Of a DNA stretch of 37,431 bases, positions 1 through 7,721 are shown one piece after another; within the stretch, counting starts at the first letter, position 1; each line of letters begins with the position of its first letter. The stretch comes from Bacteroidales bacterium (GTDB taxonomy: Bacteria; Bacteroidota; Bacteroidia; Bacteroidales; UBA932). Made by a program: the position numbers and the translations under genes. The stretch lies in NCBI GenBank assembly GCA_020026275.1, contig JAHHQQ010000019.1, positions 1 through 37,431 on the forward strand, in the 5' to 3' direction. Under the pieces are notes generated by a model. The model was not told where the DNA came from. It made no database searches and saw nothing but the letters and a program-made list of their open reading frames with translations.

Positions 1-223
1 TAAACGGAATCCGCTTGAACAATCCGGTATGGAGAAATCACTCCGGCAAATCACAGCAGGCAGCAAATTAGAAAAAATATTATCTTTGTATTTAAGATAT
101 AGCGTTCTTGTTCAATAATGCAGAATAAGACAGACAAGGGAACTTTGCTCGTTTCCAGATTGTTACCTGTCAATATTCTCAATTTCATAAATTTCTTGTT
201 TTCAGAGAGAAATAGAAACTGTT
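1..223. other. Left edge, no supported gene
   Basis: No gene can be supported here. A frame starting at position 2 stays open to a stop at about 116 and could be the tail of a gene lying to the left, but its peptide is not recognised. A Bacteroidota-type -7 box, TATCTTTG, lies at 81-88 with no convincing -33 box. An ATG at 118 opens a 37-codon frame that ends at 231 and also resembles nothing known. The segment is AT-rich, like the spacer upstream of a gene. Confidence 0.3.
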
Positions 224-985
224 ATGCCTAGCTGTATGTCCTGGAATGGCACCACAGGAATATCACCAGTTCCGGCATACTATGATGCCAACTTCAATTT
301 TGTGCAGACACTGGGCGAACTGGTACTGAGAAGCGGACTGACATTAGGATCACCGCTCGTTCCAGGAGAAAACAATACCTTGCTATATTGGAACTCATTG
401 GGAAGAGACATCTATCGGATCCATCCAGATCTAACCGTCACCCGAGAATGGGAGATCACCTTCGGCGCGGACCGCAATTTTCCGTCATTGGAAGAAGTGG
501 ACGAATACGATCTGCTCGATTGGATACGTCGACCAGAATGGATGTCAAAACACGCCGGAATGATAGGAAACGTCTGGGAATGGCAAGGAAACCTCATCTT
601 CCTCTACAAGGACGGAGAACAGTCATGCATTGCTATCATAAATGAGAAAAAAGGCCATATGGCACCCCTACGGATAGCGGACGAAGACGATTATGTCATC
701 TTGTGCTACACCTTCGACAACGGCAAACTCTATATCATCACCGAAGAGCAATCAGGAGAAATTGTGCGAATCGTAAACCTCAAACTACCTCCAGAAATAA
801 ACATTCCCAGCTTTCCGGAAAGCGGAAAACAACGCCACGGCCACCCCCGATGCCCCCACAGCCCGTCAGGGGAGGCCAGCTTCATTATCCCCACATCCGT
901 GAAATGCTCATGTCCCCTCAGCTATGCCGCCGCCCCATCAGCCCGTCGCAAGCATCGGCTATTAAGTCGTTTCGCAGATTTGTGA
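224..985 (+). pseudogene. Truncated 6-bladed beta-propeller protein, remnant
   Basis: Residues about 1-190 look like the C-terminal half of the 6-bladed beta-propeller lipoproteins common in Bacteroidales (DUF5128/DUF4934 type). Blade-like strands are visible: NFVQTLGELV, LLYWNSLGRDIYRIHPD, WEITFG and GNVWEWQGNLIFLYKDG. Full-length members are about 370-400 residues with a lipoprotein signal. Here there is no signal peptide, the frame is closed by a stop at 188-190, and the N-terminal blades are absent. After about residue 195 the frame becomes Pro/Arg/Ser-rich with different base composition and contains a copy of a dispersed repeat, so this tail is probably non-native read-through. I infer a decayed fragment. 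The family assignment rests on pattern only. A short real gene of 253 residues is less likely. Confidence 0.45.
886..918 (+). repeat. Diverged copy of the 36.6-kb 23-bp repeat
   Basis: Reading from TATCCCC through GAAATGCTCATGTC, this segment matches the tandem repeat at 36613-36680 at about 27-28 of 33 positions by eye. It lies inside the alien tail of the beta-propeller remnant. The shared core is ATnCGnGAAATGnTCATGTC. Two copies about 35 kb apart suggest a dispersed short repeat family rather than chance, but the alignment was made by eye. Confidence 0.5.
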
Positions 986-1319
986 AGAAAAGGGGGCGAC
1001 TGCCGGAAATTTGAGTGTGCAACTGGATACATTGAAATCATATCTTCCTGTGCAGGTCCGGCGAACTCCTTAAGACGGAGAGGGTACTGGTCGGGTCAGA
1101 GAAAGCTCTGATCCGATTTTTCATTTTACTTTCTGCTGGCTTCGGCGATTTCATCGTCTGTGCAGTTCCTGTGCCATCAAGATGAATTTGTATCGGGGCT
1201 TGAGAATGACTGGAACGGCCAACCAATTCTGACGACCTGGACCAAAGGATTGTCAATACTTGCGATTAGGATGTCAATGATATTTTGTTTATCTTTAGAT
1301 AGATAATGTAGGAATCATC
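986..1319. other. Gene-free decayed segment with a terminator
   Basis: No convincing coding region is present. The frame around 1192-1300 (peptide DEFVSGLENDWNGQ and on) is open for some 35 codons but has no start and is not recognised. The only clear element is the rho-independent terminator listed at 1091-1127. The stretch sits between two gene remnants and reads as degraded sequence. Confidence 0.4.
1091..1127 (+). terminator. Rho-independent terminator
   Basis: An 11-bp stem (TCGGGTCAGAG with CTCTGATCCGA, one G-T wobble) closes a 4-nt AAAG loop at 1102-1105. A T-rich tail, TTTTTCATTTT, follows. No intact gene lies directly upstream, so it may once have ended the beta-propeller gene or a gene now lost. 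Confidence 0.75.
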
Positions 1320-1445
1320 ATGAGATGATTCAAGACAATTATGTTGCTGTCAGTCTTGGCGATGGCAACTTCAGTGAACCGTTCAGGCGTGTTGGAAGAT
1401 ATCGCAGAATGGATTCATTCTCTTGAAGAAGTTCATATTTTTTAA
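1320..1445 (+). pseudogene. Deletion scar of an alpha/beta-hydrolase paralog
   Basis: Read from the ATG at 1320, this 42-codon frame gives MR*FKTIMLLSVLAMATSV, joined directly to GVLEDIAEWIHSL, then an eight-codon tail and TAA. The intact gene at 7722 begins MRAFKTIILLSFLMTATSV and ends VVLQDIVEWIRSL. The scar therefore keeps only the signal-peptide start and the last dozen or so codons of a paralog, with roughly 370 codons deleted between them. Codon 3 is also a stop (TGA at 1326-1328, where the intact gene has GCA). Nucleotide identity is about 70-80% in both ends. It cannot make a functional protein. It ends 3 nt before the antiporter start, so its transcription signals may now serve that gene (inference). 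Confidence 0.85.
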
Positions 1446-1448
1446 TTT

Positions 1449-2900
1449 ATGATAGAATCTATAACAACACAAAATATACTCTTGTTGGGATCGATATTGC
1501 TTTTTGCAAGTATTCTGTTAGGCAAGACTGGCCATCGTTTCGGTGTTCCTGCACTTCTTTTGTTCCTGATCATAGGAATGGTGGCAGGTACAGATGGATT
1601 AGGAATCGAATATGATGACATGCGAGGTGCGCAATTCATAGGCATGGTCTCCTTATGTATTATTCTTTTCTCTGGGGGAATGGATACTAAATTCGAGAGC
1701 ATACGTCCTGTCCTTCTGCCAGGCCTTGTTTTATCTACGGCCGGTGTTTTGCTGACGGCTGCCTTTAGCGGGCTGTTCATTTGGTGGATAACCGGTATGT
1801 CTTGGAGTAGCATCCATCTTGGGTTGATGACATCTTTGCTTTTGGCCGCTACGATGTCATCAACGGACTCTGCTTCTGTATTTGCGATCTTGCGGTCTCA
1901 AAAAATGAAGTTGAAATATAACCTTCGTCCTATGCTTGAACTGGAAAGTGGAAGTAACGATCCTATGGCATATATGCTCACTGTAGTGATTATTCAACTA
2001 ATTACAGGTGAGAACGCGGGATTGTTTGATATAATGTTTACATTTTTCAGACAATTTGGCTTTGGTCTGTTGGCCGGTTATGGGTTGGGAAAATTGGCGG
2101 TATATGCCATAAATAATCTTGACATGGACAATAAGGCGCTTTATCCGATATTTACATTGGCTTTTACTTTTTTTGCTTTCTCCGTGACAGATATGCTTGG
2201 TGGAAACGGTTATCTTGCTGTCTACATCGGCGGTATGCTTATCGGTAATTCTCGGATTGCCAATCGTAGGGAAATCGGGCGATTCTTTGATGGCCTGACG
2301 TGGTTGTTTCAGATGATCATGTTTATTATGTTGGGGTTATTGGTGAATCCTCATGAACTGTTGGAAATCGCTCCAATAGGTCTCCTTATCGGCTTGTTCA
2401 TGATATTGGCAGCTCGTCCGGCAAGTGTCTTTCTGTGCCTCGCTCCATTCAGGAACATAAAATTGCGTTCCCGTTTTTATGTCTCATGGGTCGGTCTTCG
2501 AGGGGCAGTGCCGATTATCTTCGCGATTTATCCTGTGATGGCACATATTCCTCAAGCAAGGCAGTTGTTCAATATTGTTTTTTTCATTACAATCATGTCT
2601 TTGGTCTTGCAAGGGATGACCATCTCGTGGATGGCGCGAAGACTGCAGCTTTCGTCTGAACTGGAAAATGAAGGAAGTGATTTCGGGGTGGAAATCCCAG
2701 AAGAGATGGGGTCCCGATTGACGGACCTTACTGTAACGGAGGGGCTTCTTGAGGAAGGAGATACCCTTAAAGATATCTCCTTGCCGCATGATGCCCTCGT
2801 GATGATCGTCAGACGAGGAGAGAAATATTTCATTCCAGATGGATCTCTGCAATTGCATGTCGGAGATGAACTGTTGTTGATATCTGAAAAGAAAGAATAA
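1449..2900 (+). CDS. nhaP2: K+/H+ antiporter, CPA1 family, NhaP2/CvrA type
   Basis: This is an inner-membrane cation/proton antiporter of 483 residues, with about 12 hydrophobic segments over residues 5-395. Family signatures are visible: the N-terminal GVPALLLFLIIGMVAG, ILFSGGMDTKF, SSTDSASVFAIL and the ion-site helix LELESGSNDPMAYML with its conserved Asn-Asp pair. Residues about 410-483 form a soluble TrkA-C (RCK-C) regulatory domain, including GDTLKDISLP and VGDELLLISEK. It is shorter than E. coli NhaP2 (about 578 residues), lacking the extra C-terminal domain. The family exports K+ (or Na+) in exchange for protons. The start lies 3 nt after the hydrolase scar. Its 3' end faces betT with only 8 nt between the stops and no visible terminator. 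K+ rather than Na+ preference is inferred from similarity to NhaP2. Confidence 0.88.
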   Translation: MIESITTQNILLLGSILLFASILLGKTGHRFGVPALLLFLIIGMVAGTDGLGIEYDDMRGAQFIGMVSLCIILFSGGMDTKFESIRPVLLPGLVLSTAGVLLTAAFSGLFIWWITGMSWSSIHLGLMTSLLLAATMSSTDSASVFAILRSQKMKLKYNLRPMLELESGSNDPMAYMLTVVIIQLITGENAGLFDIMFTFFRQFGFGLLAGYGLGKLAVYAINNLDMDNKALYPIFTLAFTFFAFSVTDMLGGNGYLAVYIGGMLIGNSRIANRREIGRFFDGLTWLFQMIMFIMLGLLVNPHELLEIAPIGLLIGLFMILAARPASVFLCLAPFRNIKLRSRFYVSWVGLRGAVPIIFAIYPVMAHIPQARQLFNIVFFITIMSLVLQGMTISWMARRLQLSSELENEGSDFGVEIPEEMGSRLTDLTVTEGLLEEGDTLKDISLPHDALVMIVRRGEKYFIPDGSLQLHVGDELLLISEKKE

Positions 2901-2908
2901 TGCTGTCT

Positions 2909-4927
2909 CTATATATTGATGTCAGATTTATCTGCCAGAAGCAGTTCATTTTCAGCATTTGCTACTATGTTCAGGAAGCGTTCGTATTCTCGAAGAATAT
3001 CTGAAATAAGCTCTTCTTTTGATAAATATTGAATATCATTGCCACGTCTTCCGCTATTGTAATAAGATACAGGAATGTAACTGATATCAGAAGAGCTGTC
3101 TGGCATATTCTCTTCATTCAGCAGCAAGTCAGACATGACCTTTTTTTCTGCCATGACACCATATTTGAAATTTGTAATGGTGTCATAAGGAATAATTATT
3201 TCCCATGAGAGACTGGAAGATTTGTTCTTGTTGTGAACAATTACAGCATTGATTCCTGATATCTTCAATTGTTTTTGCAATTCTTGAAAAGCGGGAAGTA
3301 CTATCGTATCCATGAATTCATGGATGTCCTTTTTGTCATTGAATGACATGATCTGATTGAGTCGCTCGTGCCATCTGCTTCCATCCCATCTCTGGCTACC
3401 GTACGGGAACTTGTATTTGTAGAACATCACATCTATTTTAATTGCTTTCCAGAGACAGTAGCATAGCAGCAGCATAACAAGTCCGAAAGGAAGAGCTGTG
3501 ACAAGAAAAGTTGTTTGCAGGGCTCGCAATCCGCCTGTCTTGAGAAGAATGATGGTTACTGCTATCAGCATGATGCCCCAGAAGAGCTTTTGCCATACCG
3601 GTGATTTCTTGTTGTTGGTCGTCAGGTTGTCAATGACGAGGATTCCCGAATCTGCGGAGGTGACGAAGAAGACAGCGATCAGTATCAGTGATACGCCTGT
3701 GAGCAATTTGCCCATAGGCAGATAGTCAAAGAATTTGAAAAGCAAGACTTCCGGCTGGTCAGCAAGTGCCGATAAGGCTCCTCCTGCAATATTTTCATCT
3801 ATCCAGATGGCTCCATTTCCGAAGACAGTCATCCATAGGAATACGAAGATAGATGGACAGATGATGACTCCCAGACAGAATTCACGGATAGTTCTGCCCT
3901 TCGATATGCGTGCTATGAATAGTCCTACGAAAGGCGACCATGCAATCCACCATGCCCAGTACATGACGGTCCAGTCCCTGAACCAGCCTATGCCTTCAGG
4001 TTCAAAGGCATAGGTATCAAAGGTAAGATGAATCAGATTCCCCAGATAATTTCCGAATCCTTCACAGAAGGCATTTACGAGAAAATTGGTCGGTCCTGCA
4101 AAAAGCACGAAAAGCAAAAGCAGACATGCCAGCAGAAGATTCAGATCACTCAACCTTTTGACGCCTTTATTCATTCCGAGCAGGGCAGATGTGATGGCCA
4201 TTGAAGTGACGATGATCACGATGATTGCTTGTGTTTTAAAAGTGGAATTCTCAATCCATCCCATGGATTCTAATCCGGAACAGAGTTGGAGCGCCCCTAT
4301 TCCTAGAGAAGTGGAGATGCTGAAGAAGGTGCAGCACAAAGCGAATATGTCTACAATGGCTCCGATCGGTCCGTTGATTTTATCTTTCAGTATAGGATAC
4401 AATCCGCTTCGGACAGAAAGGGGAAGGTTGTATCTGAATGAAAAATAGGAGAGGATGAGTCCCATCACGGCATAAATAGTCCATGCATGAAACCCCCAGT
4501 GGAAAAAAGTGTTCAGTTGTGCTTCTTTGGCCAGTTCCTGTGTGTCGGCCAGGGCCGGATTCGCATAGTGAGCCATCGGTTCACCTATACCATAGAACAT
4601 CAAGCCGATCCCCATTCCTGCGGCAAAGAGCATGGCTATCCAAGAGAATGTACTGTATTGTGGTTTTGAATTGTCCTGTCCTAATTTGATATTTCCAACT
4701 TTGCTGAAAGTGAGAAAGCAGACGAATCCGAAAAACAAAATGCACAATAGAATGTACATCCAACTGAGATGAGAAAAAATAAAGTCTCTGCTGGTGTTCA
4801 TCACGATTTCGGTTTTTGAAGGAAAGAGGCCCGCCAGAATGGTAATCAACATTAATGTGACAATTCCAGGAATGCCGACGGATTTGGTAAATGTGCTGTT
4901 TTTCTTGAGTTTTTCGATAATTTTCAT
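2909..4927 (-). CDS. betT: BCCT transporter, BetT-like (choline/betaine)
   Basis: This is a 672-residue betaine/choline/carnitine transporter with about 12 membrane segments over residues 18-500. Family signatures are GMGIGLMFYGIGEPMAHY (about 104-121), SVRSGLYPILKDKINGPIGA and the substrate-site helix WTVMYWAWWIAWSPFVGLFI (about 319-338). A hydrophilic tail of about 170 residues follows (WDGSRWHERLNQIM through SKEELISDILREYERFL). Its length and motifs resemble the cytoplasmic domain of E. coli/Pseudomonas BetT, which tunes osmotic activation. BetT members import choline with protons. No choline-to-betaine enzymes are nearby, so the substrate could be another quaternary ammonium compound. It lies 21 nt downstream of the 490-residue hairpin protein and is probably co-transcribed with it. 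Confidence 0.9.
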   Translation of the reverse strand: MKIIEKLKKNSTFTKSVGIPGIVTLMLITILAGLFPSKTEIVMNTSRDFIFSHLSWMYILLCILFFGFVCFLTFSKVGNIKLGQDNSKPQYSTFSWIAMLFAAGMGIGLMFYGIGEPMAHYANPALADTQELAKEAQLNTFFHWGFHAWTIYAVMGLILSYFSFRYNLPLSVRSGLYPILKDKINGPIGAIVDIFALCCTFFSISTSLGIGALQLCSGLESMGWIENSTFKTQAIIVIIVTSMAITSALLGMNKGVKRLSDLNLLLACLLLLFVLFAGPTNFLVNAFCEGFGNYLGNLIHLTFDTYAFEPEGIGWFRDWTVMYWAWWIAWSPFVGLFIARISKGRTIREFCLGVIICPSIFVFLWMTVFGNGAIWIDENIAGGALSALADQPEVLLFKFFDYLPMGKLLTGVSLILIAVFFVTSADSGILVIDNLTTNNKKSPVWQKLFWGIMLIAVTIILLKTGGLRALQTTFLVTALPFGLVMLLLCYCLWKAIKIDVMFYKYKFPYGSQRWDGSRWHERLNQIMSFNDKKDIHEFMDTIVLPAFQELQKQLKISGINAVIVHNKNKSSSLSWEIIIPYDTITNFKYGVMAEKKVMSDLLLNEENMPDSSSDISYIPVSYYNSGRRGNDIQYLSKEELISDILREYERFLNIVANAENELLLADKSDINI

Positions 4928-4948
4928 GTACTGTTATTTTTTTCAGGT

Positions 4949-6421
4949 TTATCTCTGTTTCTGTTCTGAGACGATGCTCTTGATTCCGTTTCGGTTAAAT
5001 GCAATTCTATATCCCTTCAGATTGTCTTGGGAATTATGTTGTATCTGAATGACAAAATAGAGATAGTAGATTCTTTCTCCCTTGATTTTTTTGTATCCAA
5101 TCTGGGGGGCTGGACAAAATAGTGGAAATTCTGAATTGTCCATTTTAAGAATCATGTGGGAGAGGTTCATTCTGATGATGGCGGCTATTCCAGATAGGGG
5201 ATATTGACTGGCAGAACAGAGTTTTTCTGTATCGATCGACAATCGGGTGCGGTACAATATGGTTTGTTCTGTGTAGATTTCATTGTCTGCTTCCAGTAAT
5301 GCAGAGCGATGTAGTTTGTTCTGTATCTGATTTGGAATTTGTTTTTCCCGAATGAAGTCCATTGCTTCTTTGATGGTGCCGATTTTGCTTCTATGGATGT
5401 GCATGTCAATCTTATGGTCGAAGTAATGTTTGTTCATTTTTTTCGAGAAGTAGAATCTGCACAGATCTTTGATGCGGTCCTTCAGCATATAGGAGATTAC
5501 CATGACAAAGAATAGGGAAAGAGTGTAGGCACCCAGCCTTTGCTTGAATGTGAAACTTATGACTGTGGCAAATATCATGGCGATACCTGCAGCAAGGCTC
5601 AAGAACAGTTGCTCGGCGACAATGCCATCTTTTTTCTTCTTCGTGTCAAGGAACAGGACACATTCCACGTATTTTTTCAAAAGTCCCATACGAAATACAA
5701 AGTCTCTGTTTTTGCGTTTGTTGTCATTCTCAATGTTGAGGTAATGGCATTTTTCTCTATAAGTCGTTTCCTGTTTAATCAAATCGAGAAGTTCTTGTCT
5801 GAATTCATTGCATTTGTCCAAGAAGCATTTGTCCAGTTTGCTCAATAGCCTGAACGTATGATATTCCATCAGATTGCTGAGAAATTCGTCACAGAATCTG
5901 AAAGTGTTTTGGGCTTCGGTGTTGACATTGTATTCTATTTTCTCCTGCCATAAATTGCGGTACATCTTTCTGATCATGTTGCAGTCATGCAAGTAAGAGA
6001 AAATCATTTTATCCATTGTCTCCGTCTGTGATTCTGCTGATATTTTGTTGATTTCGTCACGGAGCGAACTTTTCACAATGGAAATGTACATCTTGGCGTG
6101 ATATTCAAAATCAGATTGTGTCTTTCTTTCTGGTGTTGTGATGAGTTCTTCAATGCTTTTCTTCAGAAAACAGAAGGGAAGATTATCCTCTTTTGCAAGG
6201 TCATCCAGATGATAAGTCGGAGTAATTAGACGGGTATAGGTTCTGATATCCCTATAGAAGTCGGACTTTTTGTATGTTGAACGGTTGATATCCAAACTAT
6301 CTGGAATGAACATCCATATATTCATATTGTAGTCATCCTTGTCATTTTCATTGTCTGCATGAAAACCGAGTTTGATTTCAAAGGTATATTGGTCGTGTAT
6401 CTTTACTGTCTGATCAATCAT
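4949..6421 (-). CDS. Unrecognised 490-residue protein with a two-helix membrane hairpin
   Basis: I do not recognise this family. The protein has a mainly polar N-terminal region of about 265 residues, rich in Lys, Asp, Glu, Tyr and Cys. Two adjacent hydrophobic segments follow at about 269-291 (LFLSLAAGIAMIFATVISF) and 297-313 (GAYTLSLFFVMVISYML). The remaining 175 residues are polar. With basic residues before and after the pair, a hairpin with both large domains in the cytoplasm is the likely topology. There is no signal peptide and no enzyme motif. It is the first gene of a two-gene minus-strand unit, ending 21 nt before betT. That pairing suggests a partner or regulator of the transporter (inference only). 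The coding pattern is clean over its full length, so the gene itself is secure even though its function is not. Confidence 0.8.
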   Translation of the reverse strand: MIDQTVKIHDQYTFEIKLGFHADNENDKDDYNMNIWMFIPDSLDINRSTYKKSDFYRDIRTYTRLITPTYHLDDLAKEDNLPFCFLKKSIEELITTPERKTQSDFEYHAKMYISIVKSSLRDEINKISAESQTETMDKMIFSYLHDCNMIRKMYRNLWQEKIEYNVNTEAQNTFRFCDEFLSNLMEYHTFRLLSKLDKCFLDKCNEFRQELLDLIKQETTYREKCHYLNIENDNKRKNRDFVFRMGLLKKYVECVLFLDTKKKKDGIVAEQLFLSLAAGIAMIFATVISFTFKQRLGAYTLSLFFVMVISYMLKDRIKDLCRFYFSKKMNKHYFDHKIDMHIHRSKIGTIKEAMDFIREKQIPNQIQNKLHRSALLEADNEIYTEQTILYRTRLSIDTEKLCSASQYPLSGIAAIIRMNLSHMILKMDNSEFPLFCPAPQIGYKKIKGERIYYLYFVIQIQHNSQDNLKGYRIAFNRNGIKSIVSEQKQR

Positions 6422-6776
6422 GTATAGGAAGGTATAGAGCTTTTTAATATAGCAAATAAATTGATATAATCCAAATCTGCTTTGAAATGGCGATAGAGAT
6501 TGTTTACATGACAGGATATTGTCAGTGATGTATGGGGAGGGAAAAAGTGGAAATGATATCCGTAGTGGATTGTATTTTATGATTTTATGGCCTGCATTTG
6601 ATTATCAGAAATGAAATGTCTATATTGAATACATCTGTAAAATGTTTAATATCTGGGGAACGGGTATTGTTCAAGTAATCAATTTTACACATTGAACATT
6701 ATCTGACATTATGTCTTCATGCAAAGAAGGTATATTGCCAGAGGGATCCTGCCCAGTCTGATAAAATGAACTACAT
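6422..6776. other. 355-bp divergent spacer with two inverted repeats
   Basis: This AT-rich spacer separates the minus-strand BCCT unit from the plus-strand hypothetical gene. It contains a perfect dyad, TGACA-N6-TGTCA, at 6509-6524 and a second one, TGTTCAA with TTGAACA, at 6668-6674/6692-6698. No good TAnnTTTG box was found for either gene; weak matches exist. The dyads are candidate operator sites, unproven. Confidence 0.35.
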
Positions 6777-7319
6777 ATGATCAAACACAACGAAAAGACA
6801 CAGGAAATGGCAGACTGTCTTGCTCGCGAAGAGGGCGATTTCTGTGCAGTTTATTATGGGAGACTATCTTCTGAACGATTGGCGACATGCTCTACTGTTC
6901 CGCCATATAATGGGACGACATTGGTTTATGTTGCAAGAAATACGGATTCGATTGACGATGATCCTTATCTTAAGTTAATTCTTGTACAAGGAGAGAATGT
7001 GTTTTCAATACGAAATTTTGAGTGTTCAAGAATCTGCAAATTGACGACAGGCCGTAATCTCTTCAAACGTGGTAAGGAATTATATGGAAATTATGAAAAG
7101 CAGGCGATAGCAGGCAGAATTTCTGCAGGGAAGAAGCATCAGGCCAGAAAGATCGTGCTGGCGGGTATGTTCCATGGAAGGGAGAGTCGCAGAGCAATGA
7201 AAATGGTCTGTGAATATCTTGAAATCGCAGAACGCTTCGATAAGAAGATTGAGGTCAGAAAATATCCATACTGGGATGATGCTGATGGGGGGATTGACTT
7301 TTACGTTCACCTGATTTGA
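6777..7319 (+). CDS. Hypothetical protein, 180 residues
   Basis: Not recognised. The frame is open from the ATG at 6777 to a TGA at 7319. Its amino-acid composition is ordinary and soluble, with no signal peptide or membrane segment. Residues 1-80 look like a mixed alpha/beta domain (DFCAVYYGRLSSE, GTTLVYVARN, YLKLILVQGENVFSIRNFE). Residues 105-180 are strongly basic with a helix-rich appearance (KKHQARKIVLAGMFHGRESR) and end in IDFYVHLI. It stands alone between the divergent spacer and the broken minus-strand pair, so context gives no function. Confidence 0.55.
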   Translation: MIKHNEKTQEMADCLAREEGDFCAVYYGRLSSERLATCSTVPPYNGTTLVYVARNTDSIDDDPYLKLILVQGENVFSIRNFECSRICKLTTGRNLFKRGKELYGNYEKQAIAGRISAGKKHQARKIVLAGMFHGRESRRAMKMVCEYLEIAERFDKKIEVRKYPYWDDADGGIDFYVHLI

Positions 7320-7352
7320 TACAGGATACTGAACTTAGGACATTTGTCTCCT

Positions 7353-7701
7353 TCAATGCAATACCAAATTGATTTTAGAGATTCCAATGTATTTGCCATC
7401 TAGGATCAATGAGTCATTTTCGAGGCAATAACAGATCGGCTCCTCATCGTTCATGTATTGCAAACATACAAAATACAATGAATTCTCGCTGTTCACAAAA
7501 TGGAAAAATGCGTGCCGCCCAGGATTATTTGCATATTCCACCGGAATGGTTACAACGGACGGCAACGGAACCGATTATTTCCATCATCTTGTCTGTCACC
7601 GATTGGTTTGTATATATCAATGAATATACCTTGCATATACGTATGTCTGTAAGAAATGTTCTTATGGCTTTTTCATTTATATTTCGTTTTACTATCTTCA
7701 T
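7353..7701 (-). pseudogene. Frameshifted small gene or gene fragment
   Basis: Two overlapping minus-strand frames share one direction. The first runs from an ATG at 7701 to a TAA at 7525 (58 residues, MKIVKRNINEKAIRTFL and on). The second covers about 7565-7353 (70 residues, PVEYANNPGRHAFFHF ... EEPICYCLENDSLILDGKYI). The second has no ATG at its head, only a TTG with a stop shortly upstream. A single-nucleotide shift near 7550 would join them into one protein of about 115 residues. Both segments have protein-like composition and no competing gene lies here. I infer one small gene broken by a frameshift, or the tail of a larger lost gene. The family is not recognised. Confidence 0.3.
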
Positions 7702-7721
7702 GGTGTCAATATTAAAATGTC

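Noticed and set aside
1192..1302. Open 35-codon stretch containing ENDWNGQ as a possible transposase remnant
   Set aside because: No transposase motif, no inverted repeats and no recognisable homology; left as unassigned spacer.
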